From Thermincola carboxydiphila (GTDB taxonomy: Bacteria > Bacillota > Thermincolia > Thermincolales > UBA2595), in the NCBI GenBank assembly GCA_016841045.1, contig JAENZX010000008.1, positions 1 to 64,000 on the forward strand: a DNA stretch of 64,000 nt, written 5' to 3'. Under the pieces are notes generated by a model, which saw only the letters and a list, made by a program, of their open reading frames with translations, made no database searches and had not been told where the DNA came from. The translations under genes and the position numbers were made by a program. Shown here piece after piece: positions 42,236-51,389 of the stretch. How positions within the stretch are numbered: the first letter of the stretch is position 1; each line of letters starts with the position of its first letter.

Positions 42236-43339
42236 ATGAAGAAGAGGTTTGCTGCAATGGCATTAGCAATTTACTTAACGGGGGTTTCCGGAACTGCTTA
42301 TGCAAATATCGGTGGTACTTCAAATACAAATCAAAGTGAAGCAACATCTCCAACTTATACAATACAAGATGCAAGGGTTGTAGAAGCTCAAGATCAAGCT
42401 ATAGTATCTATTGAGGTAATTGAGGATTCAGCAGGTGTATTGCCAAACTCACTTTTTTACAGTATAGAACGTAAAATAGAGATTCTTCAGCTTGCAATTA
42501 CAGAAAGTGAGGAGAAACTGGCAGCGCTTAAGGCGCAATATGCCACTGAAAGGGCTGCAGAAGCAGCTATTATGCTCAATGAAGGTGAAGGCGAACTTGC
42601 AAGTGAAGCAACAGATGAATATGTTAAGATGTTGGATTCAGCTGCAGAGCATATAAATAACGCAATTCAAGCTAAGAATGAGACTGTACAGACTCTTGAA
42701 ACTCTTAATGAAGCATACAAGAGAAGTGAGCAGATATTAAAGACTATACTTGAGAAGGCTCCAGAAGATGCCAGGGTGAATATTGAGAGTGCATTAAATG
42801 AGCAAGATAAAGCAATTTCAGTTATTAATGGTTTCCATGCAGCGAAGGAAGCTTTCTTCGCTGCAAAGGACCAATTTGAGGAGGCAAAGAAAGAGCTTAA
42901 AGCTGCAAAGAGAAGTGGTGACGCAGAGGCAGCTAGAGTTGCCGAAGAAAAGGTAAAGGAAGCTGAGGCTTTAAAGGACGAGCTTGAGGCAATAAAGGAT
43001 TCTGCTGACTCAGCAAAGGAAGAAGTAAAGAGTCTTATTAAAATAGCTGAAAAAAGAATTGATTTAGGTATGCATCAGATTGAAAAGGCCGATGAGAAGA
43101 TGGAAAAGCTAGAAGAAAAGGCTCGTAAGAAGGCAAGGAAGAGTGAGGAAAAGGCAAAGAAGTTAGAAGAGAAAGAAACAGAAAAGACTAATAAGGAAGA
43201 AGGAAAGGCAAGGGAAGCATTGAAGAAGGCTGAAGAAAAAGCACGAGAAGAAGCTAAAAAGGCTGTAGAAAAAGCAAGAGAAGAAGCCAAGAAGGCTGAA
43301 GAAAAAGCTAAAAAAGCTGAAGAAAAAGATAGAGACTAA
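42236..43339 (+). CDS. Secreted coiled-coil protein, DUF5667-like
   Basis: 367 residues. Signal peptide to about residue 23 (AMALAIYLTGVSGTAYA). Residues 60-270 hold helical DUF5667-type text (LPNSLFYSIERKIEILQLAIT). The last 100 residues are a Lys/Glu/Ala-rich tail of AEEKAREEAKK-type heptads, able to form a long charged coiled coil and to bind polyanions. It is probably exported and cell-wall or spore-surface associated. The DNA of the tail is repetitive and may vary in length. ATG start with GGGGAGG before it. Confidence 0.78.
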   Translation: MKKRFAAMALAIYLTGVSGTAYANIGGTSNTNQSEATSPTYTIQDARVVEAQDQAIVSIEVIEDSAGVLPNSLFYSIERKIEILQLAITESEEKLAALKAQYATERAAEAAIMLNEGEGELASEATDEYVKMLDSAAEHINNAIQAKNETVQTLETLNEAYKRSEQILKTILEKAPEDARVNIESALNEQDKAISVINGFHAAKEAFFAAKDQFEEAKKELKAAKRSGDAEAARVAEEKVKEAEALKDELEAIKDSADSAKEEVKSLIKIAEKRIDLGMHQIEKADEKMEKLEEKARKKARKSEEKAKKLEEKETEKTNKEEGKAREALKKAEEKAREEAKKAVEKAREEAKKAEEKAKKAEEKDRD

Positions 43340-43364
43340 TTACACAAAATTTTCCGCATTACCA

Positions 43365-43410
43365 ATGGAAGCAAAGTTTGCCGTTTTGGCAAACTTATGC
43401 TTCCATTTTT
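43365..43410 (+). terminator. Terminator after the coiled-coil gene
   Basis: atggaagcaaagtttgcc pairs with ggcaaacttatgcttccat, followed by tttt. Confidence 0.85.
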
Positions 43411-43457
43411 ATGCCGCATTTAAGCATACCAACGTTTGTACGAGCCCATCAAAGATA

Positions 43458-43500
43458 GAGACGGTATTCGGCTAGGCTTTAGCTGGGTGGCGTCTTTTTT
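43458..43500 (+). terminator. Family c hairpin (ssrA-flank type)
   Basis: agacggtattcggctagg/cttt/agctgggtggcgtct followed by tttt, very like 14938-14978 after ssrA fragment 7. No tmRNA T-arm remains in front of it. The stretch from here to 43652 holds no gene. Confidence 0.65.
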
Positions 43501-43652
43501 ATGTAAAACCCATGTCAACTAGCTTTAGTTAGTGAACTTGGTTCCAAATTTGTATTGACAAACGTAATGCGCTACAGTACTATTTTAATAATCAAAAAAG
43601 GGGAAGAAATTAGAAAGCATTAGATGCACAAAATCTACGGAGGATGGATAAT

Positions 43653-44948
43653 TTGTCAACTGAAATATTGGTACTGATTGCTTTGATTGTTCTGAATGCG
43701 TTTTTTGCTGCTTCGGAGATTGCTTTGATTTCTATAAATGATAACAAGATAAGACTAATGGCTGAATCGGGAAATAGAAAGGCCAAGATATTATTTAAGC
43801 TTCTAAGTGAGCCGAGCCGATTTTTAGCTACTATTCAAATAGGCATTACACTTGCGGGGTTTCTGGCAAGTGCCTTTGCAGCAGAAAATTTCGCTGACAA
43901 ACTTGCATATTTTATGAATAAAATAGGAGTCCCTCTTTCTGAGAAGTGGTTAGATAGTATTTCCGTTATTTTGATTACTTTAATTCTATCCTACTTTACC
44001 TTAGTATTAGGTGAGTTGGTTCCAAAACGCTTAGCTATGCACAAAGCTGAGGCTATTTCTATGTTTGTTGCCGTCCCCTTAAATTTACTGTCAAAAGCAT
44101 CATCCCCCTTTGTAAAATTATTAACTTTTTCGACCAATCTAATCGTCAAGCTTTTTGGTGTAAATCCTCATGCAGATGATGATGAAGTTACGGAGGAAGA
44201 AATCAGGATGATGGTTGATGTCGGAGAAGAAAGAGGTACGATTCAAGAAGACGAGAAATTTATGATTAATAATATTTTTGAATTAGATAACACAATCGTT
44301 TCCGAGATTATGACCCATCGTACCGGAATTGTTGGAATTCCAATGGACTATAGTTTAAAAGAAGTTGCCGCTGTGTTAAATGAAAGTAAACATACACGGG
44401 TACCTGTGTTTGAGGACACTATAGATAATATCGTGGGTATCCTGCATGTCAAGGACTTAATTCAACTTATTGTTGAAAAAGGTGATGACAGCTTCAAACT
44501 AAGAAATATTATTCGAAAACCATATATGATTCCAACTTTCAAACGAGCTGACGAGTTATTAAAAGAAATGCAGAAGAATAGGGTTCATATGGCAGTTGTA
44601 ATTGATGAGTATGGTGGAACTGCAGGGATAATAACAATTGAGGATTTGCTTGAGGAGATTGTAGGTAATATTTCTGATGAGCACGACGAGGAATCAAATG
44701 AAATTGAAAAGGTTGATGAAACTACCTATATAGTGAAGGGTGTCACCAATCTTAGTGACGTTGAAGATTTTCTACAAGTTAAATTACCAACGGATGATTA
44801 TGAAACCTTAAATGGTTTTATTATAGGGCAACTGGGAAGGATTCCTAAATCAGGAGAACATCAAACAGTGGAATTTAACGGGGTTATTTTTAAGGTTGAG
44901 GAAGTTGACGTTAAAAGAATTTCCAAGGTGAAAGTCTGTAGAGCTTAA
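43653..44948 (+). CDS. CNNM/CorC-type (hemolysin-family) membrane protein
   Basis: 431 residues. DUF21/CNNM domain with three to four membrane segments (1-190, LIALIVLNAFFAASEIALI, FLATIQIGITLAGFLASAFA), a CBS pair (about 205-330, IMTHRTGIVGIP) and a C-terminal CorC/HlyC domain (about 345-425, TLNGFIIGQLGRIP). These proteins export Mg2+ or Co2+, or regulate their flux. ATG 43644 lies too close to the GGAGG; TTG at 43653 fits it better and is used. Confidence 0.9.
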   Translation: MSTEILVLIALIVLNAFFAASEIALISINDNKIRLMAESGNRKAKILFKLLSEPSRFLATIQIGITLAGFLASAFAAENFADKLAYFMNKIGVPLSEKWLDSISVILITLILSYFTLVLGELVPKRLAMHKAEAISMFVAVPLNLLSKASSPFVKLLTFSTNLIVKLFGVNPHADDDEVTEEEIRMMVDVGEERGTIQEDEKFMINNIFELDNTIVSEIMTHRTGIVGIPMDYSLKEVAAVLNESKHTRVPVFEDTIDNIVGILHVKDLIQLIVEKGDDSFKLRNIIRKPYMIPTFKRADELLKEMQKNRVHMAVVIDEYGGTAGIITIEDLLEEIVGNISDEHDEESNEIEKVDETTYIVKGVTNLSDVEDFLQVKLPTDDYETLNGFIIGQLGRIPKSGEHQTVEFNGVIFKVEEVDVKRISKVKVCRA

Positions 44949-44986
44949 CTTCAGAAATAAGTTGCAACACTAAATTATGTTTTGAT

Positions 44987-45019
44987 TTCCCTTTAGGCCA
45001 ATGGCTTGAGGGGATTTTT
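44987..45019 (+). terminator. Terminator after the CNNM gene
   Basis: tccctttaggcc/aat/ggcttgagggga followed by ttttt. Confidence 0.75.
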
Positions 45020-45122
45020 GCTTTGGGAGTCTGATAAATACGCACAACTGGTAGCTGGTTTTAGTATAATATTGTAGACAAAGTTAGCCAGTACAGTGAA
45101 TAATTTATTGGATGTGATATGC

Positions 45123-45935
45123 ATGCTTAGAAGATTTAAAATGATTGAAAAACCTATATTAGAATATTTAGAAGTTGAAATTTATGAAAAGTGTAATTTG
45201 AATTGCAAAGGATGCTCACATTTTGCACCGTTAATACAAGATGAGAAAAAATTTGACTTTACAGGATATAAAAATGATTTCATTCGGCTAAGTAATATAT
45301 TTTCAAATATTAAGGTTTTACGGTTAATGGGTGGGGAACCCTTATTAAATGAGAAAATAACAGAGATATTAAAGTTTACACGCAGGATATTTCCAAATTC
45401 GAATATTAGAGTTGTTACTAATGGTATTAAGCTTAAGAGTATGAGTGACAAATTTATAGAATGCCTATTGAAAGAAAACATTCAATTAGACATATCGCTA
45501 TATCCAATGATGAAAGATTCCAAACAAACTATTATTGAACTTTTAAAAAGCAAAGGTATTGGATATAAGCTGAGGGAGGTAAGTAAATTTGCAGCAAGGT
45601 TAAACCTGCAGGGTGATTTTGATGGAATTGAAAATTCTAAAAGATGTGTACTTAAGAAGTGTGTGACATTGAAAAATGGAAAAATATATATGTGTTCAAT
45701 CCTGCCAAATATAACTAAATTTCAAAATTATTTTGGAGAAAATATCGTGGAAAGTGATGATGGAGGAAAAGTAGATTTATATAAAAGTGATGGTATTGAA
45801 ATAATTAATAGGCTCACAGAAGTGAATAAATTATGTTCATACTGTTCGGGAAATTATGAAACAGAATTTGATTGGACTTTATCAGAGAAAAAAATTGAAG
45901 AATGGTGTATTGGAACCTATCAGACAACCTTATAA
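45123..45935 (+). CDS. Radical SAM/4Fe-4S protein of unknown substrate
   Basis: 270 residues. Radical SAM motif CNLNCKGC (Cys24, 28, 31) for the [4Fe-4S]-SAM site, then RLMGGEPLLN (GGE contact). C-terminal Cys residues in RCVLKKCVTLKNGKIYMC and LCSYCSG suggest an auxiliary cluster as in SPASM/Twitch proteins. It probably modifies a peptide or sugar; no precursor peptide or partner is recognised beside it. Start unsure: GTG 45096, ATG 45123 and ATG 45141 are possible, 45123 having GGATGTGAT in front. It is clearly AT-richer than its neighbours, which suggests transfer. Confidence 0.85.
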   Translation: MLRRFKMIEKPILEYLEVEIYEKCNLNCKGCSHFAPLIQDEKKFDFTGYKNDFIRLSNIFSNIKVLRLMGGEPLLNEKITEILKFTRRIFPNSNIRVVTNGIKLKSMSDKFIECLLKENIQLDISLYPMMKDSKQTIIELLKSKGIGYKLREVSKFAARLNLQGDFDGIENSKRCVLKKCVTLKNGKIYMCSILPNITKFQNYFGENIVESDDGGKVDLYKSDGIEIINRLTEVNKLCSYCSGNYETEFDWTLSEKKIEEWCIGTYQTTL

Positions 45936-45943
45936 CCAGGCGT

Positions 45944-46006
45944 GTGAATATAAAAGAAGCCGTGGAGAAGGTTATGGAAGAAGTAGACTTGTTAACAATG
46001 GACTAA
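45944..46006 (+). pseudogene. Short gene tail before a family d terminator
   Basis: Open codons without a proper start read VNIKEAVEKVMEEVDLLTMD-stop. A terminator follows at once. It looks like the end of a lost gene, like 36145-36216 and 41894-42058, but is too short to name. Confidence 0.3.
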
Positions 46007-46034
46007 AGCAGACTCTTAAGTGAGTCTGCTTTTG
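46007..46034 (+). terminator. Terminator (family d)
   Basis: agcagactc/ttaagt/gagtctgct followed by tttgct; resembles the hairpin after ssrA fragment 2 (6961-6991). Confidence 0.75.
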
Positions 46035-46194
46035 CTATGAGAAGAGCGATTTGACGGAGATTTCAAATAATACAACCTAAAAAAATTGATCTGGCCAGTC
46101 CTATGGAACCTTTCAATTTGTATTTACATAATCTTTATTATAGAGCTTCACTGGGGGTTGTGCAGTGAAGAAATAAAAGAAAGGGGAAATCCAA

Positions 46195-46758
46195 ATGTCT
46201 GTTGGTATCGATATTGAAAATTATTTAGGACAAAATTGTGAGAATAGGTTAATTGCGGTTGAATATGTTGGTGGAGACTGCTGTAAAAAGGCGGTTGGTA
46301 TTCTGGGTTCTGTTGCTCCAAACTACATAGAACTAATCAGTAATACTGATACTTGCCCTTATGTAGGAATAACAGTATATAACAGGAACAGCCAAACTAT
46401 CCAAGAGCGCGCCGAAAATATGATAATTATGAAAAATAACATAATTTCTATAGAGAGTGAGCCTTACGTTAATTATCGTTTGCGTCGGGACTCGGAAGTT
46501 GACACAAATAAGAACTTAGTACACACTCCAGAAGTGGACGTACTAGGTGAATATTTGCTACAGGAGAGTGAACAAAAAAGTGAAATAATAAGGGATTGCG
46601 AAGAAGAGAAACAGGAAATAGACAAATTAGCCATTTTAGGGACCAAACAGAATGAACTGGTTTTCAAAACACTATCCGAGGACTCTAGCTGGAATTATGT
46701 AACAGAGAATGAGAGTTTTATTGAAGAGCCAGAAGATAGTTGGGATGAAGAAGAGTAA
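46195..46758 (+). CDS. Hypothetical acidic protein, possible spore-coat type
   Basis: 187 residues. An N-terminal beta-rich part (1-85, with GGDCCKKAVGILGSVAPNYIELI) is followed by a highly acidic helical tail ending EEPEDSWDEEE. No family was recognised. The N-terminal text about restoring or tolerating a surface (AVGILGSV...ISNTDTCPYVGITVYN) resembles small coat/LSM-like beta-barrel proteins of spore formers, but that is only an impression. Strong AAAGGGGAAA site before ATG. A family b terminator lies about 125 nt after the stop. Confidence 0.65.
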   Translation: MSVGIDIENYLGQNCENRLIAVEYVGGDCCKKAVGILGSVAPNYIELISNTDTCPYVGITVYNRNSQTIQERAENMIIMKNNIISIESEPYVNYRLRRDSEVDTNKNLVHTPEVDVLGEYLLQESEQKSEIIRDCEEEKQEIDKLAILGTKQNELVFKTLSEDSSWNYVTENESFIEEPEDSWDEEE

Positions 46759-46884
46759 ATTAATATACCTCTTTTGTATACATAGAATGAGGGAGGGCTT
46801 TCTTGTTACATAATATGTAATAATTGCTTATTATGTTAACACCAAAAATAATTCATATATTACATCTCAATAATCGTTAAAGAT

Positions 46885-46912
46885 GCCGAGGTCAATTTGG
46901 CCTTGGCTTTTT
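46885..46912 (+). terminator. Terminator (ssrA family b)
   Basis: gccgaggtca/att/tggccttggc followed by tttt; the preceding acatctcaataatcgttaaa resembles ssrA ...cacctccaccataaccgttaaa, so a decayed ssrA end may lie at about 46862-46882. Confidence 0.75.
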
Positions 46913-47012
46913 GCTATCTCTAAATAGAGGTTCGGTCATCAACTCTAAAGTACATAAGTTAAATTAAAACTGGAGAAAATAGCTACAAATTTTCTGAAAA
47001 TAGGTGTATGGA

Positions 47013-47549
47013 TTGAAAGATAAAATTGCTGCCGGAGCATTTGCCGGTATCATCGGCGCATTGGTTGTAACGATTTATGACTTGCTTTTCATAACTTTAT
47101 TTCTTCATCAAAAACAAGGATTTATCTACTTTAATAAGCGTTTAATAATGTATGATGAGTTTTATGGTCCAATTGCTTATATAGTAGGGCTTGTTTGCCA
47201 TACGTCCCTGGGTGCAATGTATGGTATTATACTATCCTACCTTATTTCTAAATCTTCAGAAAGCTACTACCTTTTTAAAGGATGGGGTATTGGTATGGGA
47301 GTGTGGATATACAACATTGCCTTTACTACTTTTTTTAGAATGCCTGGTTTTGTTCATATTAAGCCTTTACCTGCTCTAACACATATCATAGGAACCAGCA
47401 TCTTTGGTATCACAACAGTGTATGCATTAAAGCTGCTAACACATAATTTTGAAGGTATTACCGAAAAGCCTCCTGTAAAAAAAGAAGTGGTGAATTTGGA
47501 GGTTGAGAAACCGTCCTTGTGGCAGCGTATTTTTAAGAAGGTTAGGTAG
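47013..47549 (+). CDS. Integral membrane protein, unknown family
   Basis: About 178 residues with four likely membrane segments (KIAAGAFAGIIGALVVTIYDLLF; YIVGLVCHTSLGAMYGIILSYLI; GWGIGMGVWIYNIAFTTFF; LTHIIGTSIFGITTVYALKLL) and a basic cytosolic tail. It is similar in layout to the 21783-22229 protein and probably a distant member of the same family. No transport or enzyme motif was recognised. TTG at 47013 after AGGTGTA is preferred to GTG 47004. Confidence 0.7.
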   Translation: MKDKIAAGAFAGIIGALVVTIYDLLFITLFLHQKQGFIYFNKRLIMYDEFYGPIAYIVGLVCHTSLGAMYGIILSYLISKSSESYYLFKGWGIGMGVWIYNIAFTTFFRMPGFVHIKPLPALTHIIGTSIFGITTVYALKLLTHNFEGITEKPPVKKEVVNLEVEKPSLWQRIFKKVR

Positions 47550-47705
47550 CTGATTTTGTGTTTTACTTTTTGGATAAAAAAGTGTCCATAATCTCAGACT
47601 AAAAAAACTTAAGTGGTGAATGCTTAAATACGGAAAGGTTAAAGGTTGGCTGCAGGCTTCTCCTAAATATAAAATAGGTACGTAGAAACGGCGACTTTGT
47701 ACTTA

Positions 47706-48743
47706 TTATAAATCTTTACTATATTCTTTTATTCTTTGCAAAACTCGTATTTTCTCTTTGCCTTCTAAAGGAGTGGGCTGAAAATTGTTTCTGTCCTTTA
47801 CGGAGGACACTGAACAAGGAATAATTTCATTGTCTTCATCTATTAAGTTACCGTTTTTGAACGTGAAACTGTGCTGGTATATAAAGGTGTCTTTGTCTTT
47901 GGGATTCAGAAGTCCGCCGAAACAGAAATTACCTAAACTGTAGATTATTTTTTTGTTCTTATAAGTTTCAATTCCCTGAATTACATGAGGGTGATGTCCG
48001 AGTACTAAATTAGCTCCATTATCAATTACAAAATGAGCTAATTTTTTTTGTGATAACAACGGATAGTGTGTAAATTCTTTTCCCCAATGGAAAGATACTA
48101 TTACTAAGTCGGCATGTTTTTTCATATATTCTAAATCATCTTTTATCTTTTGTTTTTTCACATTGCCGGAATTGCGCCAAACCTTATAACCAAGTAATCC
48201 AATTCTTATTTCTTTTACAACCACAATTGGTCTATACTCATAGTTCAAAAAACCAACCTCGGGGTTTGTACTTTCAAAAATATCACTGCCATAAAACTTA
48301 ATGCCTGCTGTTTTTAGAGATTTAATAGTATCTTCATAACCCGCTCTCAAATAATCATGCATATGATTATTTGCAATGTTTATTATCTCTACATTTCCAT
48401 GTTTCAGAATATTGACATATGAAGGATCTCCCTTAAATCTAAACCTTTTTTGTTCTTTTTCCGTGGCGTTCGTTAACGGGTTTTCCAGGTTTACAATTGT
48501 TAAATCATCTTTTGCGAAAATAGGCTGTACATTCTTAAAAAAATATGAATAATCATTGTTTGCTTTTTTTAGTTCATAAGTAAAGGAATTATGATAAGGA
48601 TATCTTTCGGAGGAGCCTAGAGTACAATCGCCAGCGGCACTTATTGTTATGTTTTGAACTTCAGAGCCAAGTATATCCGGATTTTTTAGGTGGTATGCAT
48701 GACCAGAAAAACTTGAGCCGGATTGAGTTTTATTTCCCCCCAT
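47706..48743 (-). CDS. CapA-type metallophosphatase (PGA_cap family)
   Basis: 345 residues. CapA/PgsA core: ISAAGDCTLGSSERYPYHNS (metal-binding Asp), VNLENPLTN, NIANNHMHDYLRAGYEDT, VSFHWGKEFTHYP and LGHHPHVIQGIE, all typical of the poly-gamma-glutamate capsule family related to calcineurin-like phosphatases. In capsule systems CapA acts outside the membrane, but here no signal peptide or membrane anchor is seen. The N-terminus reads MGGNKTQSGSSFSG. It may work inside the cell or mother cell, for instance on spore layers. No capB or capC is nearby. GAGAGGAGA before ATG. Confidence 0.88.
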   Translation of the reverse strand: MGGNKTQSGSSFSGHAYHLKNPDILGSEVQNITISAAGDCTLGSSERYPYHNSFTYELKKANNDYSYFFKNVQPIFAKDDLTIVNLENPLTNATEKEQKRFRFKGDPSYVNILKHGNVEIINIANNHMHDYLRAGYEDTIKSLKTAGIKFYGSDIFESTNPEVGFLNYEYRPIVVVKEIRIGLLGYKVWRNSGNVKKQKIKDDLEYMKKHADLVIVSFHWGKEFTHYPLLSQKKLAHFVIDNGANLVLGHHPHVIQGIETYKNKKIIYSLGNFCFGGLLNPKDKDTFIYQHSFTFKNGNLIDEDNEIIPCSVSSVKDRNNFQPTPLEGKEKIRVLQRIKEYSKDL

Positions 48744-48841
48744 AAGTAGTCTCCTCTCTTAAATACGTTTTTGGTTCGTTATTTTATGTATTTATGTAAT
48801 TCAAAAGCCAGCAGAGATGCTGGCTTTTTTATGTCAGAAGG

Positions 48842-49654
48842 TCAAAGATTATTTTGCATGTGTTCTACTTCAATACCATTGATAAAGATTTTTTCCTGTT
48901 CATCAGAATGTATTTCTAAAATTTCATTATTATAAACTATTTTGATTCTAAGGTCACTGACGTTGTTGGGATTATTTAATATAGCTTTTTGTTTAATTTT
49001 TTCAAAATTTTGGAGAGCATTTTCGATTCCATTTAATTTCACTTCTCCTGTCTCATCGGCTTTCATTTCTAAAATATTACCATTTTTATTTAGAGTTAGT
49101 GTTACTTTAAATGGCTTTTTTAACTTGCCTTTTGTGTTTCTGATATCTTTGCTTACCTTTATATTCTCTTCCGGTTTAACACCATCTTTATTGGTTTCTG
49201 GTTCAACTGACGTAGAATTGCTATATACCGTATTATTGCCGTTTTCAGAAGACGACTCTGCCTTCTGCTCATTCATGCTGCTCTGTTTGTTATCTTGTTT
49301 TGCTGTTGCTTCTGAGCCTTCATTAAGGGCTACTGCTACAACCGCACTTTGGTAGTTATATTGTGTTTGATCAGTTACCTGAGCTTGATTTATCTCGGCT
49401 TCAGAATTTTGACAAACATCTATTTTACAGTTGCAAGTCATGTTGGTGTTTTGAGCACTTGAATTTCCTTTCTGACAATTAGAATTCTCCTGATAGGAAT
49501 TTTGTTCAGCAACTGCAGTCCCTCCGCCTTCTGCAATTGCAACTGCAGTTAATTGAAGGCTGGAGTTAGATTGATTCGCATTTTGCTCTTGTATGCTGAC
49601 TGCACTGGCCAGCTGATTAATTTGGTTTTTATATAGCCCGTTACTCATCATCAT
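48842..49654 (-). CDS. N/Q-rich AVAIA-repeat protein 3
   Basis: About 270 residues. Two repeat segments (about 15-60 and 85-125) follow Q.QN.NQSN...Q..AVAIAEGGGTA.A.QN..Q.NSN. A Ser/Asn/Gln linker with several Cys (CNCKIDVC) comes next, and a C-terminal domain (about 165-270) is made of strands ending KIFINGIE. No signal peptide. Start: ATG 49654 with GAGGAGA in front (49651 or 49648 also fit). It overlaps the end of protein 2 by 14 nt, so the genes are translationally coupled. Longer upstream reading in the frame is not supported. Family not recognised. Confidence 0.72.
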   Translation of the reverse strand: MMMSNGLYKNQINQLASAVSIQEQNANQSNSSLQLTAVAIAEGGGTAVAEQNSYQENSNCQKGNSSAQNTNMTCNCKIDVCQNSEAEINQAQVTDQTQYNYQSAVVAVALNEGSEATAKQDNKQSSMNEQKAESSSENGNNTVYSNSTSVEPETNKDGVKPEENIKVSKDIRNTKGKLKKPFKVTLTLNKNGNILEMKADETGEVKLNGIENALQNFEKIKQKAILNNPNNVSDLRIKIVYNNEILEIHSDEQEKIFINGIEVEHMQNNL

Positions 49655-50345
49655 GTCTCTCCTCATTGCCCGAAGAAATGAATCGGTTATCGTCAATTTT
49701 CTGCAGTTGAACATCCACCTTCCGGTCATTTACGAGAATGTCACCATTTGAGAGGACTTTTACCTTGAACTTTTGACTCCCTTTAACAATATCTACTATT
49801 ACTTTGGTATCTTTTTCCGGACTAGCTTGTGCTTTTATAATTGAGCTGCAGGATTTCTTATTTTCCATCTCTTTTTTTTCTTTACCTTTCTCAGCGTCTG
49901 TAGATAAACCGGAGGATTCACACTCATTCTCATTATCAGCTAAAGTAAAGGTAATCTGAGCATTGTTGTTATTTTGAAAGCTGCTTTGGGTTGCTTCAGC
50001 ATCTCCACCGTCGATTGCAATTGCGACTGCATTCTCTTGAAAATTTACATTAATTTGGTCAACATCTTGATTTTGATTGACACTACTATTAGCATCTTCA
50101 AAGCAGTTATAACAACTGGTGGTGTCTACGTTTATAGCGGTTACTTCGGTATCTTGGCTGTTTTGGTTGCTTTGAACTGAATTTTGCATAGCTCTTGCGA
50201 TGGAATCTTCACCTACTGCAATTGCAACGGCTATTCCCTGCTCATTTATATTTATCTGGGCAACATCCTGGTTTTGAGTGGCTAGGGCTTCAGCTTGCTG
50301 GCTAATTAGCGATCCTGCAGTTTTGATTTTATGAGAGTTAGACAT
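49641..50345 (-). CDS. N/Q-rich AVAIA-repeat protein 2
   Basis: 234 residues. N-terminal repeats (about 18-60 and 75-118) follow QNQDVAQININEQGIAVAIA...GED.A.A.Q...Q.N.NSQ, with alternating Asn/Gln and small hydrophobic residues suggestive of stacked beta strands. The C-terminal part (about 160-210) has VIVDIVKGSQKFKVKVL then NGDILVNDRKVD. No signal peptide and no membrane segment. ATG start with GAGGTGAAC; 32 nt after protein 1, and it overlaps protein 3. Function unknown; the beta-solenoid or amyloid-like look is inference. Confidence 0.72.
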   Translation of the reverse strand: MSNSHKIKTAGSLISQQAEALATQNQDVAQININEQGIAVAIAVGEDSIARAMQNSVQSNQNSQDTEVTAINVDTTSCYNCFEDANSSVNQNQDVDQINVNFQENAVAIAIDGGDAEATQSSFQNNNNAQITFTLADNENECESSGLSTDAEKGKEKKEMENKKSCSSIIKAQASPEKDTKVIVDIVKGSQKFKVKVLSNGDILVNDRKVDVQLQKIDDNRFISSGNEERHDDE

Positions 50346-50377
50346 ATCATGTTCACCTCATTTGATGATATAGATTC

Positions 50378-51154
50378 CTATACTGCAGAAATTTTTTCAC
50401 CATTCACAAATATTTCTCCCGTTTTTGTTAATTCAATTTCTAAGCAAATTTTATCTTCCTCGGTTGCAATTACAATCTTGTTTGCAGTAGGTGTTGATTC
50501 CGTTTTTAGACCTTTTACTTTAGAGCTTACTTGTTTGAATTCGTTTAAAGCAATCATTCCATTTTTCTCCACTTGTATATTCAGCTTTCGTTTATCTTCA
50601 TCTACGGATACGGTTACCTTAATACCATTAAGAGATATAACTGCCTCATCATTAAATACATGCCCTTTCTCAGTTTTCATTTGATTAAAGACAGCGTCCT
50701 GCTTTGGCACATCTTTGCAGTTTGTAATTCCAACAGTATCACCACAAATATTTTCTGCTTCCGCAGTTCCTATCTGTAGATTATTGTTAGTCTGATAATT
50801 TAGTTGAGTAGCTGTTGCCTCAGGTTCTTCGCCGCTAGCTTCGGCATTTGCTTCACTTTGCTGGGACACATTGAGTTGTTCTACAATTTGATTTTGTTCT
50901 ACTTCAGCTTCTGCAATCTGATCTATGTTATTTTCGCTGCAAGAGGGTTCAATTCTATTAGCTGCTGTTGCAGTACCAACTTGTGAATTACTATTGGACT
51001 GTTCGCTAAACTGATATGCAGTTGCGGTGCCTCCGTCTGACGCATAAGCCACAGCCGACAACTGTTCGTTATTGTTTGACTGAGTGACATTTTGTGTTTG
51101 TGTTACGGTAGATTTAGCATGCTGACTCACCATACCACCGGGCCTAATTCCCAT
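50378..51154 (-). CDS. N/Q-rich AVAIA-repeat protein 1
   Basis: 258 residues, first gene of the three-gene operon. Repeat 1 (about 10-52) reads QTQNVTQSNNNEQLSAVAYA with GGTATAYQFSEQSNSNSQ. Repeat 2 (about 78-120) reads EQNQIVEQLNVSQQSEANAE with ATATQLNYQTNNNLQ. A longer C-terminal domain (about 150-258) has two similar strand groups, VISLNGIKVTVSVD and LEIELTKTGEIFVNGEKI. No signal peptide. GGAGGTATTT before ATG. The genes lie between CapA-like and YheC/D-type proteins, so a spore-surface or matrix role is plausible. Confidence 0.75.
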   Translation of the reverse strand: MGIRPGGMVSQHAKSTVTQTQNVTQSNNNEQLSAVAYASDGGTATAYQFSEQSNSNSQVGTATAANRIEPSCSENNIDQIAEAEVEQNQIVEQLNVSQQSEANAEASGEEPEATATQLNYQTNNNLQIGTAEAENICGDTVGITNCKDVPKQDAVFNQMKTEKGHVFNDEAVISLNGIKVTVSVDEDKRKLNIQVEKNGMIALNEFKQVSSKVKGLKTESTPTANKIVIATEEDKICLEIELTKTGEIFVNGEKISAV

Positions 51155-51389
51155 TTTAAATACCTCCAGACAATAGATTTCTATATATTATATTGTATTC
51201 TACTTTACATAAAATGGTTCAAAAATAGAGACTACTAACGATTAAGCTGCTCAAACAAACTCAGACAAAGAGATGGTCTGAGTTAAATATGTCACTAAGC
51301 TTTTGTATCAGTTACCTTCCTGAGGACATAAATTGAACTAACAGATATGTAGATGCTTTTTTGACAATAAGAGAGGGGAGGCGGCTTCA

